NCBI GenBank assembly: GCA_037034305.1
Contig: JBAGJY010000007.1
Location: forward strand, 124,001-188,000
Length of the DNA: 64,000 nt
Direction: 5' to 3'
Origin: Streptantibioticus_A sp037034305
Lineage (GTDB): Bacteria > Actinomycetota > Actinomycetes > Streptomycetales > Streptomycetaceae
Part shown: positions 35,017-44,000 of the stretch, piece after piece
Layout of the letters: each line of letters begins with the position of its first letter
Numbering within the stretch: position 1 is the stretch's first letter
Program-made: the position numbers and the translations under genes
The notes under the pieces: generated by a model
Database searches by the model: none
What the model was told of the DNA's origin: nothing
Seen by the model: the letters and a program-made list of their open reading frames with translations, nothing else

Positions 35017-37713
35017 ATGAGCGAGCACCGCCGAAAGCCGCCGCAGCCGAACGGCGGCGGGCGATCCGCCCCCCGGCGCGGACCCCAGCCGCCCCCGACC
35101 GCATCCGCGGGACGGCGGGCGACGCCGCCCCGTGACGCCTCCGGGGCCAGAGGACCGGCCGCGGCCGGACGCCGCACCGAGGACGCCGCGGGTCAGCCGT
35201 ACGCCAGCCGTGCCGAGGCCCGCCGGGCGGCGCAGAGCGGTGGCCGCCGCCGGGCCGCCGGGGCGGGTGGCGGCGCTGGAGGCGCGGGCGGTGGGCGCCG
35301 GGGCACCGGCGGCCCCGGAGGCGAACGGCCGAAGCGCTTCATCGACTACCCGCGCTGGGGCAAGAGCGGCTGGCGCCGCTGGATGCCGTCCTTCAAGCAG
35401 ATCACGGCGATCAGCTTCGTCTTCCTCGGCACGCTGTGTGGCCTCGTCGGCGTCGCCTACGCGATGGTCGGTGTGCCGGACCCGAGCGCCGCCTCCAAGA
35501 CGCAGAAGAACGTCTACTACTGGGCCGACGGCACGCGCATGGTGGTGTCGGGCGGCGGTGACCTCAACCGGCAGATCGTCCCCCTGGACCAGATCTCCAA
35601 GTCGATGCAGAACGCGGTGATCTCCATGGAGAACGCCTCGTTCTACACCGACCACGGTGTGGACCCCCAGGGCATCCTGCGCGCGATGCTCAACATGGCC
35701 AGGGGCGGTGAGACCCAAAGTGGCTCGACCATCACCCAGCAGTACGTGAAGAACACCTACCTGGACCAGTCGCAGACCGTCACCCGCAAGCTCAAGGAGC
35801 TGATGATCTCGATCAAGGTGGGCATCAAGGTGCGGAAGCCGGACATCCTCGCCGGCTACCTGAACACCGCCTACTACGGTCGCGGCGCCTACGGCATCCA
35901 GGCAGCCTCGCAGGCGTACTACAACGTCAACGCCAACGCGCTCAAGCCGGACCAGGCCGCCTTCCTCGCCGCCGTGCTCAACGGCCCGAACCTGTACGAC
36001 CCGGCGGGCGGCGTCGGCGACCTCGCCAGTCCGGAACAGAACACCGCACGCGCCAAGCAGCGTTGGGCCGAGGTGCTCGACCGCGAGGTCAAGACCGGTG
36101 ACATGAGCCAGCAGCAGCGGCTGCAGTACCAGAACTTCCCGATGCCGCAGCAGCCCAAGCGGTCCACCGACAAGGCGGGCCAAATCGGCTACATGACGGA
36201 CCTCGCGGACAAGTACATCTTCAACAACACCACCATCACCCAGGCCGACCTGTCCAAGGGCGGCTACCAGATCTACACGACCTTCAAGAAGCCGGACATG
36301 GACGCACTGCGGAACGCCGTCGACGACGTCCGCAAGAAGAACATCCGGCCTGACCTGCGCCCGGACACCGACAAGTACGTGCAGTTCGGCGGGGCTTCGG
36401 TGGTGCCGGGTGACGGCGCGATCGTGGCGATCTACGGCGGTGAGGACTACCTCAAGCACTTCACCGACAACGCGGACTACACCGGCGCCCAGGTCGGTTC
36501 GACCTTCAAGCCGTTCGTGCTGGCGGCGGCGATGCGCGACGGCGTGCGCAAGCCCAGCGGCCCCCCGGACCAGCCGGACTCCATGCGCACCGTGGTGTCG
36601 CCGAAGTCCATGTACACCGGTGTCAACAAGTGGAAGGTGCTCAACTACGACGGTTCCGTCTGGCAGGACAAGGACGGCAACGAGTGGTTGCAGCAGAACG
36701 ACGACAACGAGTCGTTCAAGTCCATCGACCTGAAGTCCGCGATGGAGCAGTCGGTCAACTCCACCTATGTCCAGCTCGGCATGGATGTGGGCCTGGACAA
36801 GGTCAAGCAGGCGGCTCTGGACGCGGGCGTCACCTCGGACAGCCTGGCCAGCACCAACGGCCCCTCGTTCTCCATCGGTACCTCCTCGCCCAGCGCGATC
36901 AGGATGGCGGACGCCTACGCGACCTTCGCCAAGAGCGGTCTGCAGGCCGAGCCCTACTCGGTCACCAAGGTCACGGACTCCAAGGGGGTGCGGTTCCAGC
37001 ACGAGGCCAAGACCAAGAAGGCCTTCGACCCGGCGGTCGCCGACAACGTCACCGACGTGCTCCAGGGCGTCGTCCAGGAGGGCACCGGCACCGCCGCCAA
37101 GGCGCTCGGCCGGTACGCGGCCGGTAAGACCGGTACCACCGACGACAACAAGTCCGCGTGGTTCACCGGCTACACCCCGCAGCTGTCGACCTCGATCGGC
37201 ATGTACCGGATGGACGACCAGGCCAAGAACCCCACGTTCCTGAAGATGTACGGCGTGGGCGGTCTGCAGAAGATCTATGGTGCTTCCTTCCCCACCGAGA
37301 TCTGGACCGAGTACATGAAGGCGGCCCTCGCCGGGCAGCCGAACGAGAACTTCGAGACCCCGCAGCCCATCGGCCAGACGATCTACGGTGACGGGGCGAG
37401 CCCCTCGCCGAGCGCGACGCCGTCCACGCCGCCGTCCACGGCGCCGAGCACCAAGCCGTCCACGCCGCCGTCGCACTCCGCCTCACCGTCGCTCAGCCCG
37501 TCGCCGTCCCAGTCCTGTGCCGACCTGTTCAACTGCCAGCCAGGCGGTACGAGCAACGGTGGGCCCGGCGGCGGACCTGGCGGCGGTCCCGGCGGTGGCC
37601 CCGGTGGCGGTCCCGGCGGTGGCACAACCGGTACCACCAACGGAGGCCCCGGCAACGGCGGCACCACCAAGGGCAACGGCAACGGCGGCCTGTTCGGCGG
37701 ACCAGCAGGCTAG
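35017..37713 (+). CDS. Class A penicillin-binding protein (bifunctional transglycosylase/transpeptidase)
   Basis: It polymerises glycan strands from lipid II and cross-links peptides outside the membrane. The 898-residue protein has a ~115-residue basic cytoplasmic N-terminus, one membrane helix (FKQITAISFVFLGTLCGLVGVAYAMV), a GT51 domain (AVISMENASFYTDHGVD, GSTITQQYVKN) and a transpeptidase domain with the S-x-x-K motif STFK, the S-x-N motif SVNS and KTGT. After the catalytic domain comes a Ser/Pro/Thr-rich wall-spanning stretch and a Gly-rich tail with repeated GGPGGG units. The ATG was chosen for its AGGAG site. Confidence 0.93.
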   Translation: MSEHRRKPPQPNGGGRSAPRRGPQPPPTASAGRRATPPRDASGARGPAAAGRRTEDAAGQPYASRAEARRAAQSGGRRRAAGAGGGAGGAGGGRRGTGGPGGERPKRFIDYPRWGKSGWRRWMPSFKQITAISFVFLGTLCGLVGVAYAMVGVPDPSAASKTQKNVYYWADGTRMVVSGGGDLNRQIVPLDQISKSMQNAVISMENASFYTDHGVDPQGILRAMLNMARGGETQSGSTITQQYVKNTYLDQSQTVTRKLKELMISIKVGIKVRKPDILAGYLNTAYYGRGAYGIQAASQAYYNVNANALKPDQAAFLAAVLNGPNLYDPAGGVGDLASPEQNTARAKQRWAEVLDREVKTGDMSQQQRLQYQNFPMPQQPKRSTDKAGQIGYMTDLADKYIFNNTTITQADLSKGGYQIYTTFKKPDMDALRNAVDDVRKKNIRPDLRPDTDKYVQFGGASVVPGDGAIVAIYGGEDYLKHFTDNADYTGAQVGSTFKPFVLAAAMRDGVRKPSGPPDQPDSMRTVVSPKSMYTGVNKWKVLNYDGSVWQDKDGNEWLQQNDDNESFKSIDLKSAMEQSVNSTYVQLGMDVGLDKVKQAALDAGVTSDSLASTNGPSFSIGTSSPSAIRMADAYATFAKSGLQAEPYSVTKVTDSKGVRFQHEAKTKKAFDPAVADNVTDVLQGVVQEGTGTAAKALGRYAAGKTGTTDDNKSAWFTGYTPQLSTSIGMYRMDDQAKNPTFLKMYGVGGLQKIYGASFPTEIWTEYMKAALAGQPNENFETPQPIGQTIYGDGASPSPSATPSTPPSTAPSTKPSTPPSHSASPSLSPSPSQSCADLFNCQPGGTSNGGPGGGPGGGPGGGPGGGPGGGTTGTTNGGPGNGGTTKGNGNGGLFGGPAG

Positions 37714-37737
37714 CCGGAACCAGCACACCGGCAACAC

Positions 37738-37773
37738 GGCCGCGGAGGGCGACTCGCCCTCCGCGGCCTTTTT
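37738..37773 (+). terminator. Canonical intrinsic terminator after the PBP gene
   Basis: A 13-bp perfect stem (37738-37750 with 37756-37768; arm GGCCGCGGAGGGC), extendable by one pair around a 3-nt loop, is followed by five T residues (37769-37773). Such a U tract is uncommon in high-GC actinomycetes. Confidence 0.92.
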
Positions 37774-37823
37774 CGTACACCATGCACGGCCGTCACTCAG
37801 TTCCGTACGGCAGGATGTCTCGC

Positions 37824-39326
37824 ATGACGACCGCGCGCGAGAACGACGAGAGCGCCGCCCCCGTGCAGGCCGCGACCGTACCGCCGACCGCCGAGGACCC
37901 ACTCGCCGAGGCCGGCAGCGAGCTGATCGGCGGCCCCGCCGGGCGACGCGCGGCGACCGGTCGAAGCGGTTGGTGGAATCCGCTGCGGGTGCTCGCACTG
38001 GTCGTCATCGGGATGTTTGCCCTCGGCATGGTGCAGAAGCTGCCGTGTTACGACAGCGGCTGGTTCTTCGGCGCGAACGACCAGTACACCCATGCGTGCT
38101 ACTCCGACATCCCGCACCTGTTCTACGCGCGCGGCTTCGCCGACGACCTGGTGCCGTACTTCGACCACATCCCCGACGCCACCTCGGGAGGCATGGGCTA
38201 CCTCGAATATCCGGTGCTGACCGGGCTGTTCATGGAGGTCGCCTCCTGGTTCACCCCGCACGGCTCGGACCTGGTGCACCGGGAGCAGGTCTACTGGCTG
38301 GTCAACTCGGCGATGCTGGTCATCTGCGCGGTGGTCACGGTGGTCGCCGTGGCGCGCACCCACCGCCGTCGGCCGTGGGACGCCCTGCTGGTCGCGCTGT
38401 CGCCCGCGTTCGCGCTCACCGCGACGATCAACTGGGACCTGCTGGCGGTGGCGCTCACCGCCGTCGGAATGCTGATGTGGGCGCGCAGCCGACCGGTGAC
38501 GGCCGGGGTGCTGATCGGTCTGGCGACCGCCGCCAAGCTCTACCCCGTACTGCTGCTGGGCCCCCTGCTGCTGCTGTGCCTGCGGGCCGGGCGGATGCGC
38601 ACGTACTGGAAGGCGTTCGGCGGGGCGGCGGTCGCCTGGCTGGTGGTCAACGTGCCGGTGATGGTCTTCGCCTGGGACGGCTGGGAGAAGTTCTACACCT
38701 ACAGCCAGTCGCGCGGCGTGGACTTCGGCTCGATCTGGCTGATCATCTCGCAGCAGACGGGCGACCCGCTCGACGGCGCCAACGCGTACGCCATCGCGTT
38801 GATGCTGCTGATGTGCGCCGCCGTCGCCGCGCTCATCCTGTACGCGCCGCGCAGGCCGCGCTTCGCGCAGGTCGCGTTCCTGGTGATCGCCGCGTTCGTG
38901 CTGACCAACAAGGTCTACTCGCCGCAGTACGTGCTGTGGCTGATCCCGCTGGCCGCGCTGGCCCGGCCGCGCTGGCGGGACTTCCTGGTCTGGCAGGCCT
39001 GCGAGGTCATGTACTTCCTCGGCATCTGGATGTACCTCGCCTACACGACGGGCGGCAACAACAAGGGCCTGCCGGAAGGCGGTTACGACTTCGCGATCGC
39101 GCTGCACCTGTTCGGCACGCTCTACCTGTGCGCCGTGATCGTGCGCGACGCGCTGATGGCTGAGCGGGACCCGGTGCGCCGCGACGGCTCCGACGACCCG
39201 TCAGGCGGGGTGCTGGACGGTGCGCGGGACGTGTTCGTACTGGGACGGCGCGCGCACGAACCGCGGCACGCCGCCCAGTTCAGCGGCGGCTATGTCGAAT
39301 GGGGCCGGGAGAACGCCGACGCCTGA
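37824..39326 (+). CDS. Polytopic GT87/DUF2029-type membrane glycosyltransferase
   Basis: The 500-residue protein has a polar N-terminus and about 10 membrane helices. Loops near the first helix carry Asp residues (DHIPDATSGGMGYLEYPVLTG) in the pattern of GT-C polyprenyl-phosphate-mannose-dependent enzymes such as the GT87 family. Later helices include TAAKLYPVLLLGPLLLLC and TNKVYSPQYVLWLIPLA. Acceptor and sugar are unknown; a lipoglycan or wall polymer is likely from context. ATG 37824 is preferred (AGGA upstream); ATG 37815 is also in frame. It is convergent with the alr-like gene with only 4 bp between stops. Confidence 0.8.
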   Translation: MTTARENDESAAPVQAATVPPTAEDPLAEAGSELIGGPAGRRAATGRSGWWNPLRVLALVVIGMFALGMVQKLPCYDSGWFFGANDQYTHACYSDIPHLFYARGFADDLVPYFDHIPDATSGGMGYLEYPVLTGLFMEVASWFTPHGSDLVHREQVYWLVNSAMLVICAVVTVVAVARTHRRRPWDALLVALSPAFALTATINWDLLAVALTAVGMLMWARSRPVTAGVLIGLATAAKLYPVLLLGPLLLLCLRAGRMRTYWKAFGGAAVAWLVVNVPVMVFAWDGWEKFYTYSQSRGVDFGSIWLIISQQTGDPLDGANAYAIALMLLMCAAVAALILYAPRRPRFAQVAFLVIAAFVLTNKVYSPQYVLWLIPLAALARPRWRDFLVWQACEVMYFLGIWMYLAYTTGGNNKGLPEGGYDFAIALHLFGTLYLCAVIVRDALMAERDPVRRDGSDDPSGGVLDGARDVFVLGRRAHEPRHAAQFSGGYVEWGRENADA

Positions 39327-39330
39327 CGGC

Positions 39331-40365
39331 TCAGCGCTCGACCACCCGGTCCGCCCGGGTGGTGGTGTTCCTCAGGTGGGCGACCAACTCGTCGCCCACC
39401 GCGGGCGGCGCCACGTCGCTGGGCAGGAACAGCAGCGAGACCTGCATGTGCGGGGGTTCGGCGAACCAGCGCTGCTTGCCCGCCCAGATGAACGGCGACA
39501 GGTTCCGGTTGACGGTCGCCAACCCGGCCCGCGCCACGCCCTTGGCCCGCGGCATCACACCGTGTACGGCCTTGGGCGCCTCAAGGCCCACGCCGTGCGA
39601 GGTGCCACCGGCCACCACCACCAGGTGCCCGTCACCGGCGGCCTTCTGCTGCCGGTAGCCGTAGCGCTCGCCACGCGAGACGCGGGTGACGTCCAGCACC
39701 GCACCTCGGTACTCCAGCGCCGCCGACTCGCCGAGCCACAGCCGGGTGCCGATCCGGGCGCGGAACCGGGTCTGCGGGAACTGCTGCTGCAACTGGGCGA
39801 GGTGGGCCGGGCTCAGGTGGCTGACGAACATCGTGCGCAGCGGCAGCCGGGCGGCGCGCAGCCGCTCCATCCAGCCGAACACCTCCTCCACCGGGTCGAT
39901 GGCGCGCTCGACGCCGTCCAACGGCAGGTGGATGGAGAAGCCCTCAAGCCGTACGTCGTCTATGGCGCCGTGCAGCTTGGGCAGGTCCTCCGGCGAGACA
40001 CCGTGCCGCCGCATGGTGCTCATGACCTCGATCACGACGCGCGCGCCGACCAGGGCGCGCACCCCCTCGACGGTGGAGACGGAGCGCACCACGCGGTCCG
40101 GCAGCGGCACCGGCTCCTCGCCCACCCGGTACGGGGTGAGGACCAGCAGGTCACCGCCGAACCAGTCCTTCATCTGGGCCGCCTCGTAGGTGGTCCCGAC
40201 GGCCAGCAGGTCCGTGCCCAGTCGGCCCGTCTCGTCCGCCAGCCGCTCGTGGCCGAAGCCGTAACCGTTGCCCTTGCAGACGGGCACTATGCCGGGGAAC
40301 TGGTCCACCACGGTCTTCTGGTGAGCACGCCAGCGCGCGGTGTCGACGTACAGGGTGAGCGCCAT
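39331..40365 (-). CDS. Alanine-racemase-like PLP enzyme
   Basis: The 344-residue protein has the alanine racemase N-terminal barrel signature with the PLP lysine in VCKGNGYGFG (Lys31) and segments matching the fold (FSIHLPLDG, TMFVSHLSPAHL, RIGTRLWLGE). It is shorter than typical Alr (~370-390) and the C-terminal catalytic Tyr block is not obvious, so substrate and racemase activity are uncertain. It is 40 bp downstream of femX and most likely acts in peptidoglycan precursor metabolism. Confidence 0.75.
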   Translation of the reverse strand: MALTLYVDTARWRAHQKTVVDQFPGIVPVCKGNGYGFGHERLADETGRLGTDLLAVGTTYEAAQMKDWFGGDLLVLTPYRVGEEPVPLPDRVVRSVSTVEGVRALVGARVVIEVMSTMRRHGVSPEDLPKLHGAIDDVRLEGFSIHLPLDGVERAIDPVEEVFGWMERLRAARLPLRTMFVSHLSPAHLAQLQQQFPQTRFRARIGTRLWLGESAALEYRGAVLDVTRVSRGERYGYRQQKAAGDGHLVVVAGGTSHGVGLEAPKAVHGVMPRAKGVARAGLATVNRNLSPFIWAGKQRWFAEPPHMQVSLLFLPSDVAPPAVGDELVAHLRNTTTRADRVVER

Positions 40366-40405
40366 GGCTGGGTCGGGACCTTTCCTTGTGTGCGGCGGGA
40401 CGGGT

Positions 40406-41524
40406 TCAGCGGCGCGACATGTAGATGTCGAGCGCCTTGTGGAGCAGCTTGTTGAGCGGGAAGTCCCATTCGCCCAGGTACTCGGCGGCCTGGCCGCCCG
40501 TTCCCACCTTGAACTGGATCAGGCCGAAGAGGTGGTCGTTCTCGTCCAGCGAGTCGCTGATGCCGCGCAGGTCGTAGACGCTGGCGCCCAGCGCGTAGGC
40601 GTCCCGCAGCATCCGCCACTGCATGGCGTTGGACGGTCGCACCTCGCGCTTGTGGTTGGCGGAGGCGCCGTAGGAGTACCAGACGTGGCCGCCGACGATG
40701 AGCATCGTGGCCGCCGCCACCGCCTCGCCCTCGTGCGTCGCGAAGTACAGGCGCATCCGGTTGGGGTCCTCGGAGTTCAGGGCCGTCCACATGCGCTGGA
40801 AGTACGACAGCGGGCGCGGCCGGAAGTGGTCGCGCTCGGCAGTGACCTCGTAGAGCTGCTGCCAGATGGGCAGTTGGTCGTAGCCACCCTGCACGACCTC
40901 GACACCGGCCTTCTCGGCCTTCTTGATGTTGCGGCGCCACAACTGGTTGAAGCCCTTGTGCACGTCCTCCAGGCTGCGGCCCTCCAGCGGCACCTGGAAC
41001 ACGTAGCGCGGCTGCACGTCGCCGAATCCGGCGCCGCCGTCCTCGCCCTGCTGCCAGCCCATCCGGCGCAGCCGGTCGGCGACCTCGAAGGCGCGCGGCT
41101 CGATGAAGGTGGCCTCGACGTCACGCAGCCGCTTGACGTCCGGGTCGGAGATGCCGTTCTTGATCGCCCCGGCGTCCCAGCGGCGGATGATCACCGGCGG
41201 GCCCATCTTCACCGAGAACGCGCCCTGCTGCTTGAGGTGGGCGAGCATCGGCTGCAGCCACTCCTCGAGGTTCGGCGCGTACCAGTTGATGACCGGACCT
41301 TCGGGAAGGTAGGCCAAGTAACGCTTGATCTTGGGGAGTTGGCGGTAGAGCACCAGGCCCACACCGACCAGTTCACCGCTCTTGTCGAACCAACCGAGGT
41401 TCTCGGACCGCCATTCGGCCTTCACGTCGGCCCAGGCCGGAACCTGCATGTGGCTCGCCGAGGGCAGGCTCTGGATGTAGGCCAGATGCTGCTCTCGGCT
41501 GATCGTCCTCAGGGTCAGGCTCAT
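40406..41524 (-). CDS. femX: FemX-type aminoacyltransferase (peptidoglycan interpeptide bridge)
   Basis: FemABX enzymes use aminoacyl-tRNA to attach bridge residues to lipid II; the Streptomyces protein adds the single Gly of the LL-DAP-Gly bridge. The 372-residue protein has two GNAT-like lobes with conserved LAYLPEGPVINW, QLWRRNIKKAEKAGVEV (the helical-arm region), YSYGASANHKREVRPSNAMQW and VYDLRGISDSL. The ATG start has GGGGAG upstream. It is expressed with the alr-like gene and sits near the PBP gene and the rpsF operon. Confidence 0.92.
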   Translation of the reverse strand: MSLTLRTISREQHLAYIQSLPSASHMQVPAWADVKAEWRSENLGWFDKSGELVGVGLVLYRQLPKIKRYLAYLPEGPVINWYAPNLEEWLQPMLAHLKQQGAFSVKMGPPVIIRRWDAGAIKNGISDPDVKRLRDVEATFIEPRAFEVADRLRRMGWQQGEDGGAGFGDVQPRYVFQVPLEGRSLEDVHKGFNQLWRRNIKKAEKAGVEVVQGGYDQLPIWQQLYEVTAERDHFRPRPLSYFQRMWTALNSEDPNRMRLYFATHEGEAVAAATMLIVGGHVWYSYGASANHKREVRPSNAMQWRMLRDAYALGASVYDLRGISDSLDENDHLFGLIQFKVGTGGQAAEYLGEWDFPLNKLLHKALDIYMSRR

Positions 41525-41621
41525 TCGGGGCGCTCCCCATCGCTGCAGGTTCTACCGGGCTTTCCCGGCGAAGCCTACTGCGCGAGGGCAAGAGCCCGAC
41601 CTGTGACCGGTCGGAAGGGTG

Positions 41622-41930
41622 CTAGATGCCGCCCCAGAGCCCGCCGTGCGCCACGCCCAGGAAGAACCCGATCGCGGACGCGCCGAGGCCGAGCACCAGG
41701 ACGAAGCGTTCGGCCGTGGTCACGGAGATGAACTGGCCGTAGCCGCCCGTGAAGATTCCCGCCAGGCCGGTCCATGAGCTGAGCAGGTGGAGGTTGGTCG
41801 AGAGGGACGTGATGATCGCGATCGCGCCGAGCACCGCGGTGACGGCGGCGAGGGAGTTCTCCTTGGGGTGGGCCTTGCCGTCGCTGTTGAGGATGGCGAG
41901 GACACCGTGCGGCCGGTACGTCTGTGCCAT
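41622..41930 (-). CDS. Small integral membrane protein of unknown function
   Basis: The 102-residue protein begins MAQTYRPHGVLAILNSDGK and has three hydrophobic segments (about 27-46, 50-62 and 75-98). A strong ribosome site (AGGAGGT) lies 5 nt before the ATG at 41930. It is a conserved hypothetical type found between femX and rpsF in Streptomyces, from my recollection of that gene order. No motif suggests a reaction. Confidence 0.75.
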   Translation of the reverse strand: MAQTYRPHGVLAILNSDGKAHPKENSLAAVTAVLGAIAIITSLSTNLHLLSSWTGLAGIFTGGYGQFISVTTAERFVLVLGLGASAIGFFLGVAHGGLWGGI

Positions 41931-42131
41931 GGGGCACCTCCTGAGCGGAAGGCTGCGCGTTCGTGGCGCCATGCAAACCGTCGTGTACAGATTGTCCCGG
42001 TTCCCTGCGCGATTTCAAGCGGGCGGCGGTGTGCGGGTACTGTGTACGGTCTGCACCGGTGTCTGTGTGGTCCCGCCCGGCACTCCCAGCCGGACCCGTG
42101 GTCCGCGTCACCGTTGCGACGCAACGCAAAC

Positions 42132-42185
42132 CCTCCTGCCACGGAAACGCCGTGGCCGCTGAGTCCAAAGGAGGTGGGTTCCACC
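42132..42185 (+). promoter_or_regulatory. rpsF leader structure that can hide the ribosome site
   Basis: CCTCCT (42132-42137) is fully complementary to AGGAGG (42169-42174), the rpsF ribosome site. Between them is a perfect 7-bp hairpin (42138-42144 with 42150-42156, loop AAACG). Pairing would mask the site, giving a possible autoregulatory switch. In other bacteria the S6-S18 complex binds the rpsF leader, so this fits the operon content. A short GGTGG/CCACC stem separates the site from the ATG. Confidence 0.5.
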
Positions 42186-42476
42186 ATGCGTCACTACGAG
42201 GTGATGGTCATCCTCGACCCCGATCTTGAGGAGCGCGCTGTCGCCCCCCTGATCGAGAACTTCCTTGGCGTCGTCCGCGATGGCGGCGGCAAGGTGGAGA
42301 AGGTCGACACCTGGGGCCGTCGTCGTCTCGCCTACGAGATCAAGAAGAAGCCCGAGGGTATCTACTCCGTACTCGACATCAACGCTGAGCCCGCGGTCGT
42401 CAAGGAGCTTGACCGCCAGCTCAACCTGAACGAGTCGGTTCTTCGGACCAAGGTCCTCCGTCCGGAAATGCACTGA
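42186..42476 (+). CDS. rpsF: 30S ribosomal protein S6
   Basis: The 96-residue protein MRHYEVMVILDPDLEER... has the complete S6 fold with GGKVEKVDTWGRRRLAYEIKK. It pairs with S18 in the platform of the small subunit. It opens the rpsF-ssb-rpsR-rplI operon. The frame extends upstream, but this ATG gives the family N-terminus and lies after a strong AAAGGAGG. Confidence 0.97.
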   Translation: MRHYEVMVILDPDLEERAVAPLIENFLGVVRDGGGKVEKVDTWGRRRLAYEIKKKPEGIYSVLDINAEPAVVKELDRQLNLNESVLRTKVLRPEMH

Positions 42477-42551
42477 GCGCTCAGGCGCCAGAGCTGAGTA
42501 CGGCTTCCGAGCAGCCAGCAGCACAGCACACCCGCCGAGAGGTCACCCACC

Positions 42552-43115
42552 ATGGCAGGCGAGACCGTCATCACGGTCGTCGGCAATCTCGTTGACGACC
42601 CCGAGCTGCGCTTCACCCCCTCCGGTGCGGCGGTCGCGAAGTTCCGTGTCGCGTCCACTCCCCGCACCTTCGACCGGCAGACCAACGAGTGGAAGGACGG
42701 CGAGAGCCTCTTCCTCACGTGCTCGGTCTGGCGGCAGGCGGCGGAGAACGTGGCCGAGTCGCTCCAGCGCGGCATGCGCGTCATCGTGCAGGGCCGTCTG
42801 AAGCAGCGGTCCTACGAGGACCGTGAGGGCGTCAAGCGGACGGTCTACGAGCTGGATGTCGACGAGGTCGGCGCTTCCCTGCGGAACGCGACCGCCAAGG
42901 TCACCAAGACCGCCGGTCGCGGCGGTCAGGGCGGCTACGGCGGTGGCGGTCAGGGTGGCGGCGGCTGGGGCGGCCCGCAGGGCGGTCCCAGCGGTGCACC
43001 GGCCGACGACCCGTGGGCGACCGGCGCTCCGGCCGGCGGCCAGGGCCAGGGCGGCGGAGGCAACTGGGGCGGAAGCTCCGGTGGCGGCGGCTACTCGGAC
43101 GAGCCGCCCTTCTAA
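42552..43115 (+). CDS. ssb: Single-stranded DNA-binding protein
   Basis: The 187-residue protein has an N-terminal OB fold (1-115: MAGETVITVVGNLVDDPELRFTP, WRQAAENVAESL, RVIVQGRLKQRSYEDREG), a Gly/Gln/Trp-rich linker and the acidic tip DEPPF that binds replication and repair partners. It protects single strands at forks and lies in the ribosomal operon between rpsF and rpsR, as in most bacteria. Confidence 0.97.
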   Translation: MAGETVITVVGNLVDDPELRFTPSGAAVAKFRVASTPRTFDRQTNEWKDGESLFLTCSVWRQAAENVAESLQRGMRVIVQGRLKQRSYEDREGVKRTVYELDVDEVGASLRNATAKVTKTAGRGGQGGYGGGGQGGGGWGGPQGGPSGAPADDPWATGAPAGGQGQGGGGNWGGSSGGGGYSDEPPF

Positions 43116-43173
43116 GCCCCACCAGGGCCAAGGGCGACGAGTTACTACTTCTTGATCACAGTGGAGAAAGACA

Positions 43174-43410
43174 ATGGCGAAGCCGCCCCCGCGCAAGCCT
43201 AAGAAGAAGGTCTGCGCGTTCTGCAAGGACAAGGTCACCTACGTCGACTACAAGGACACGAACCTGCTGCGGAAGTTCATCTCCGACCGCGGCAAGATCC
43301 GTGCCCGCCGGGTCACCGGCAACTGCACCCAGCACCAGCGTGACGTCGCCACGGCCGTGAAGAACAGCCGTGAGATGGCGCTGCTGCCCTACACCTCGAC
43401 TGCTCGCTGA
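43174..43410 (+). CDS. rpsR: 30S ribosomal protein S18
   Basis: The 78-residue basic protein has the S18 core (DYKDTNLLRKFISDRGKIRARRVTGNC). It retains CAFC near the N-terminus and a later C-x-Q-H, indicating the zinc-containing form of S18. Streptomyces also carry a zinc-free paralogue used under zinc limitation, but it is not in this window. Confidence 0.96.
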   Translation: MAKPPPRKPKKKVCAFCKDKVTYVDYKDTNLLRKFISDRGKIRARRVTGNCTQHQRDVATAVKNSREMALLPYTSTAR

Positions 43411-43427
43411 GAGAGGGTGACCGAAGC

Positions 43428-43874
43428 ATGAAGATCATCCTCACCAACGAGGTCAGCGGCCTCGGCGCCGCTGGCGATGTCGTCGAGGTCAAGGACGGCT
43501 ACGCCCGCAACTACCTGGTTCCGCGTGGTTTCGCGATCCGCTGGACCAAGGGTGGCGAGAAGGACGTCGAGCAGATCCGCCGTGCGCGCCGGATCCGCGA
43601 GATCGCCACGCTGGAGCAGGCCAACGAGGTCAAGGCCCAGCTGCAGGCCGTCAAGATCAAGCTGGCGACCCGCGCCGGCGACGCGGGCCGTCTGTTCGGC
43701 TCCGTCACCCCGGCCGACATCGCCGGTGCGATCCAGGCCGCTGGCGGTCCGGCCGTCGACAAGCGCCGTGTCGCGCTGGTCGCGCCGATCAAGACCGTCG
43801 GTTCGCACCAGGTGACCGTCAGCCTCCACCCGGAGGTCTCGGTGAAGCTCGACCTTGAGGTCGTCGCTGCCTGA
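43428..43874 (+). CDS. rplI: 50S ribosomal protein L9
   Basis: The 148-residue protein has the N-terminal L9 domain (MKIILTNEVSGLGAAGDVVEVKDGYARNYL), a long connecting helix and the C-terminal RNA-binding domain. It is the last gene of the operon, 17 nt after rpsR, followed by a strong terminator. Confidence 0.97.
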   Translation: MKIILTNEVSGLGAAGDVVEVKDGYARNYLVPRGFAIRWTKGGEKDVEQIRRARRIREIATLEQANEVKAQLQAVKIKLATRAGDAGRLFGSVTPADIAGAIQAAGGPAVDKRRVALVAPIKTVGSHQVTVSLHPEVSVKLDLEVVAA

Positions 43875-43895
43875 CGCGTTCCGCGTGAGTCACGT

Positions 43896-43932
43896 CGAAG
43901 GGTCGGCATCCCACCGGGGTGCCGACCCTTCG
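43896..43932 (+). terminator. Terminator after rplI
   Basis: A perfect 13-bp stem (43896-43908 with 43920-43932; arm CGAAGGGTCGGCA) with an 11-nt loop, 22 nt after the rplI stop, followed by GCTTT. Confidence 0.85.
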
Positions 43933-43940
43933 GCTTTGAT

Positions 43941-43954
43941 GCTTCACGTGAAAC
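43941..43954 (+). promoter_or_regulatory. parS: parS-like site, one mismatch
   Basis: GCTTCACGTGAAAC differs from the consensus at one base and lies between rplI and the MATE gene, 32 bp from an exact copy. Confidence 0.7.
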
Positions 43955-43972
43955 GGTGCGATCCGCCGCGCT

Positions 43973-43986
43973 GTTTCACGTGAAAC
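43973..43986 (+). promoter_or_regulatory. parS: parS site, exact
   Basis: GTTTCACGTGAAAC lies 14 bp before the convergent MATE stop. Confidence 0.95.
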
Positions 43987-44000
43987 AGCGCCGCCGTCCG

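Noticed and set aside
37555..37630. GGCGGTCCCGGC-type tandem repeat as a non-coding repeat
   Set aside because: It encodes the Gly-Pro-Gly tail of the penicillin-binding protein and is explained by coding.
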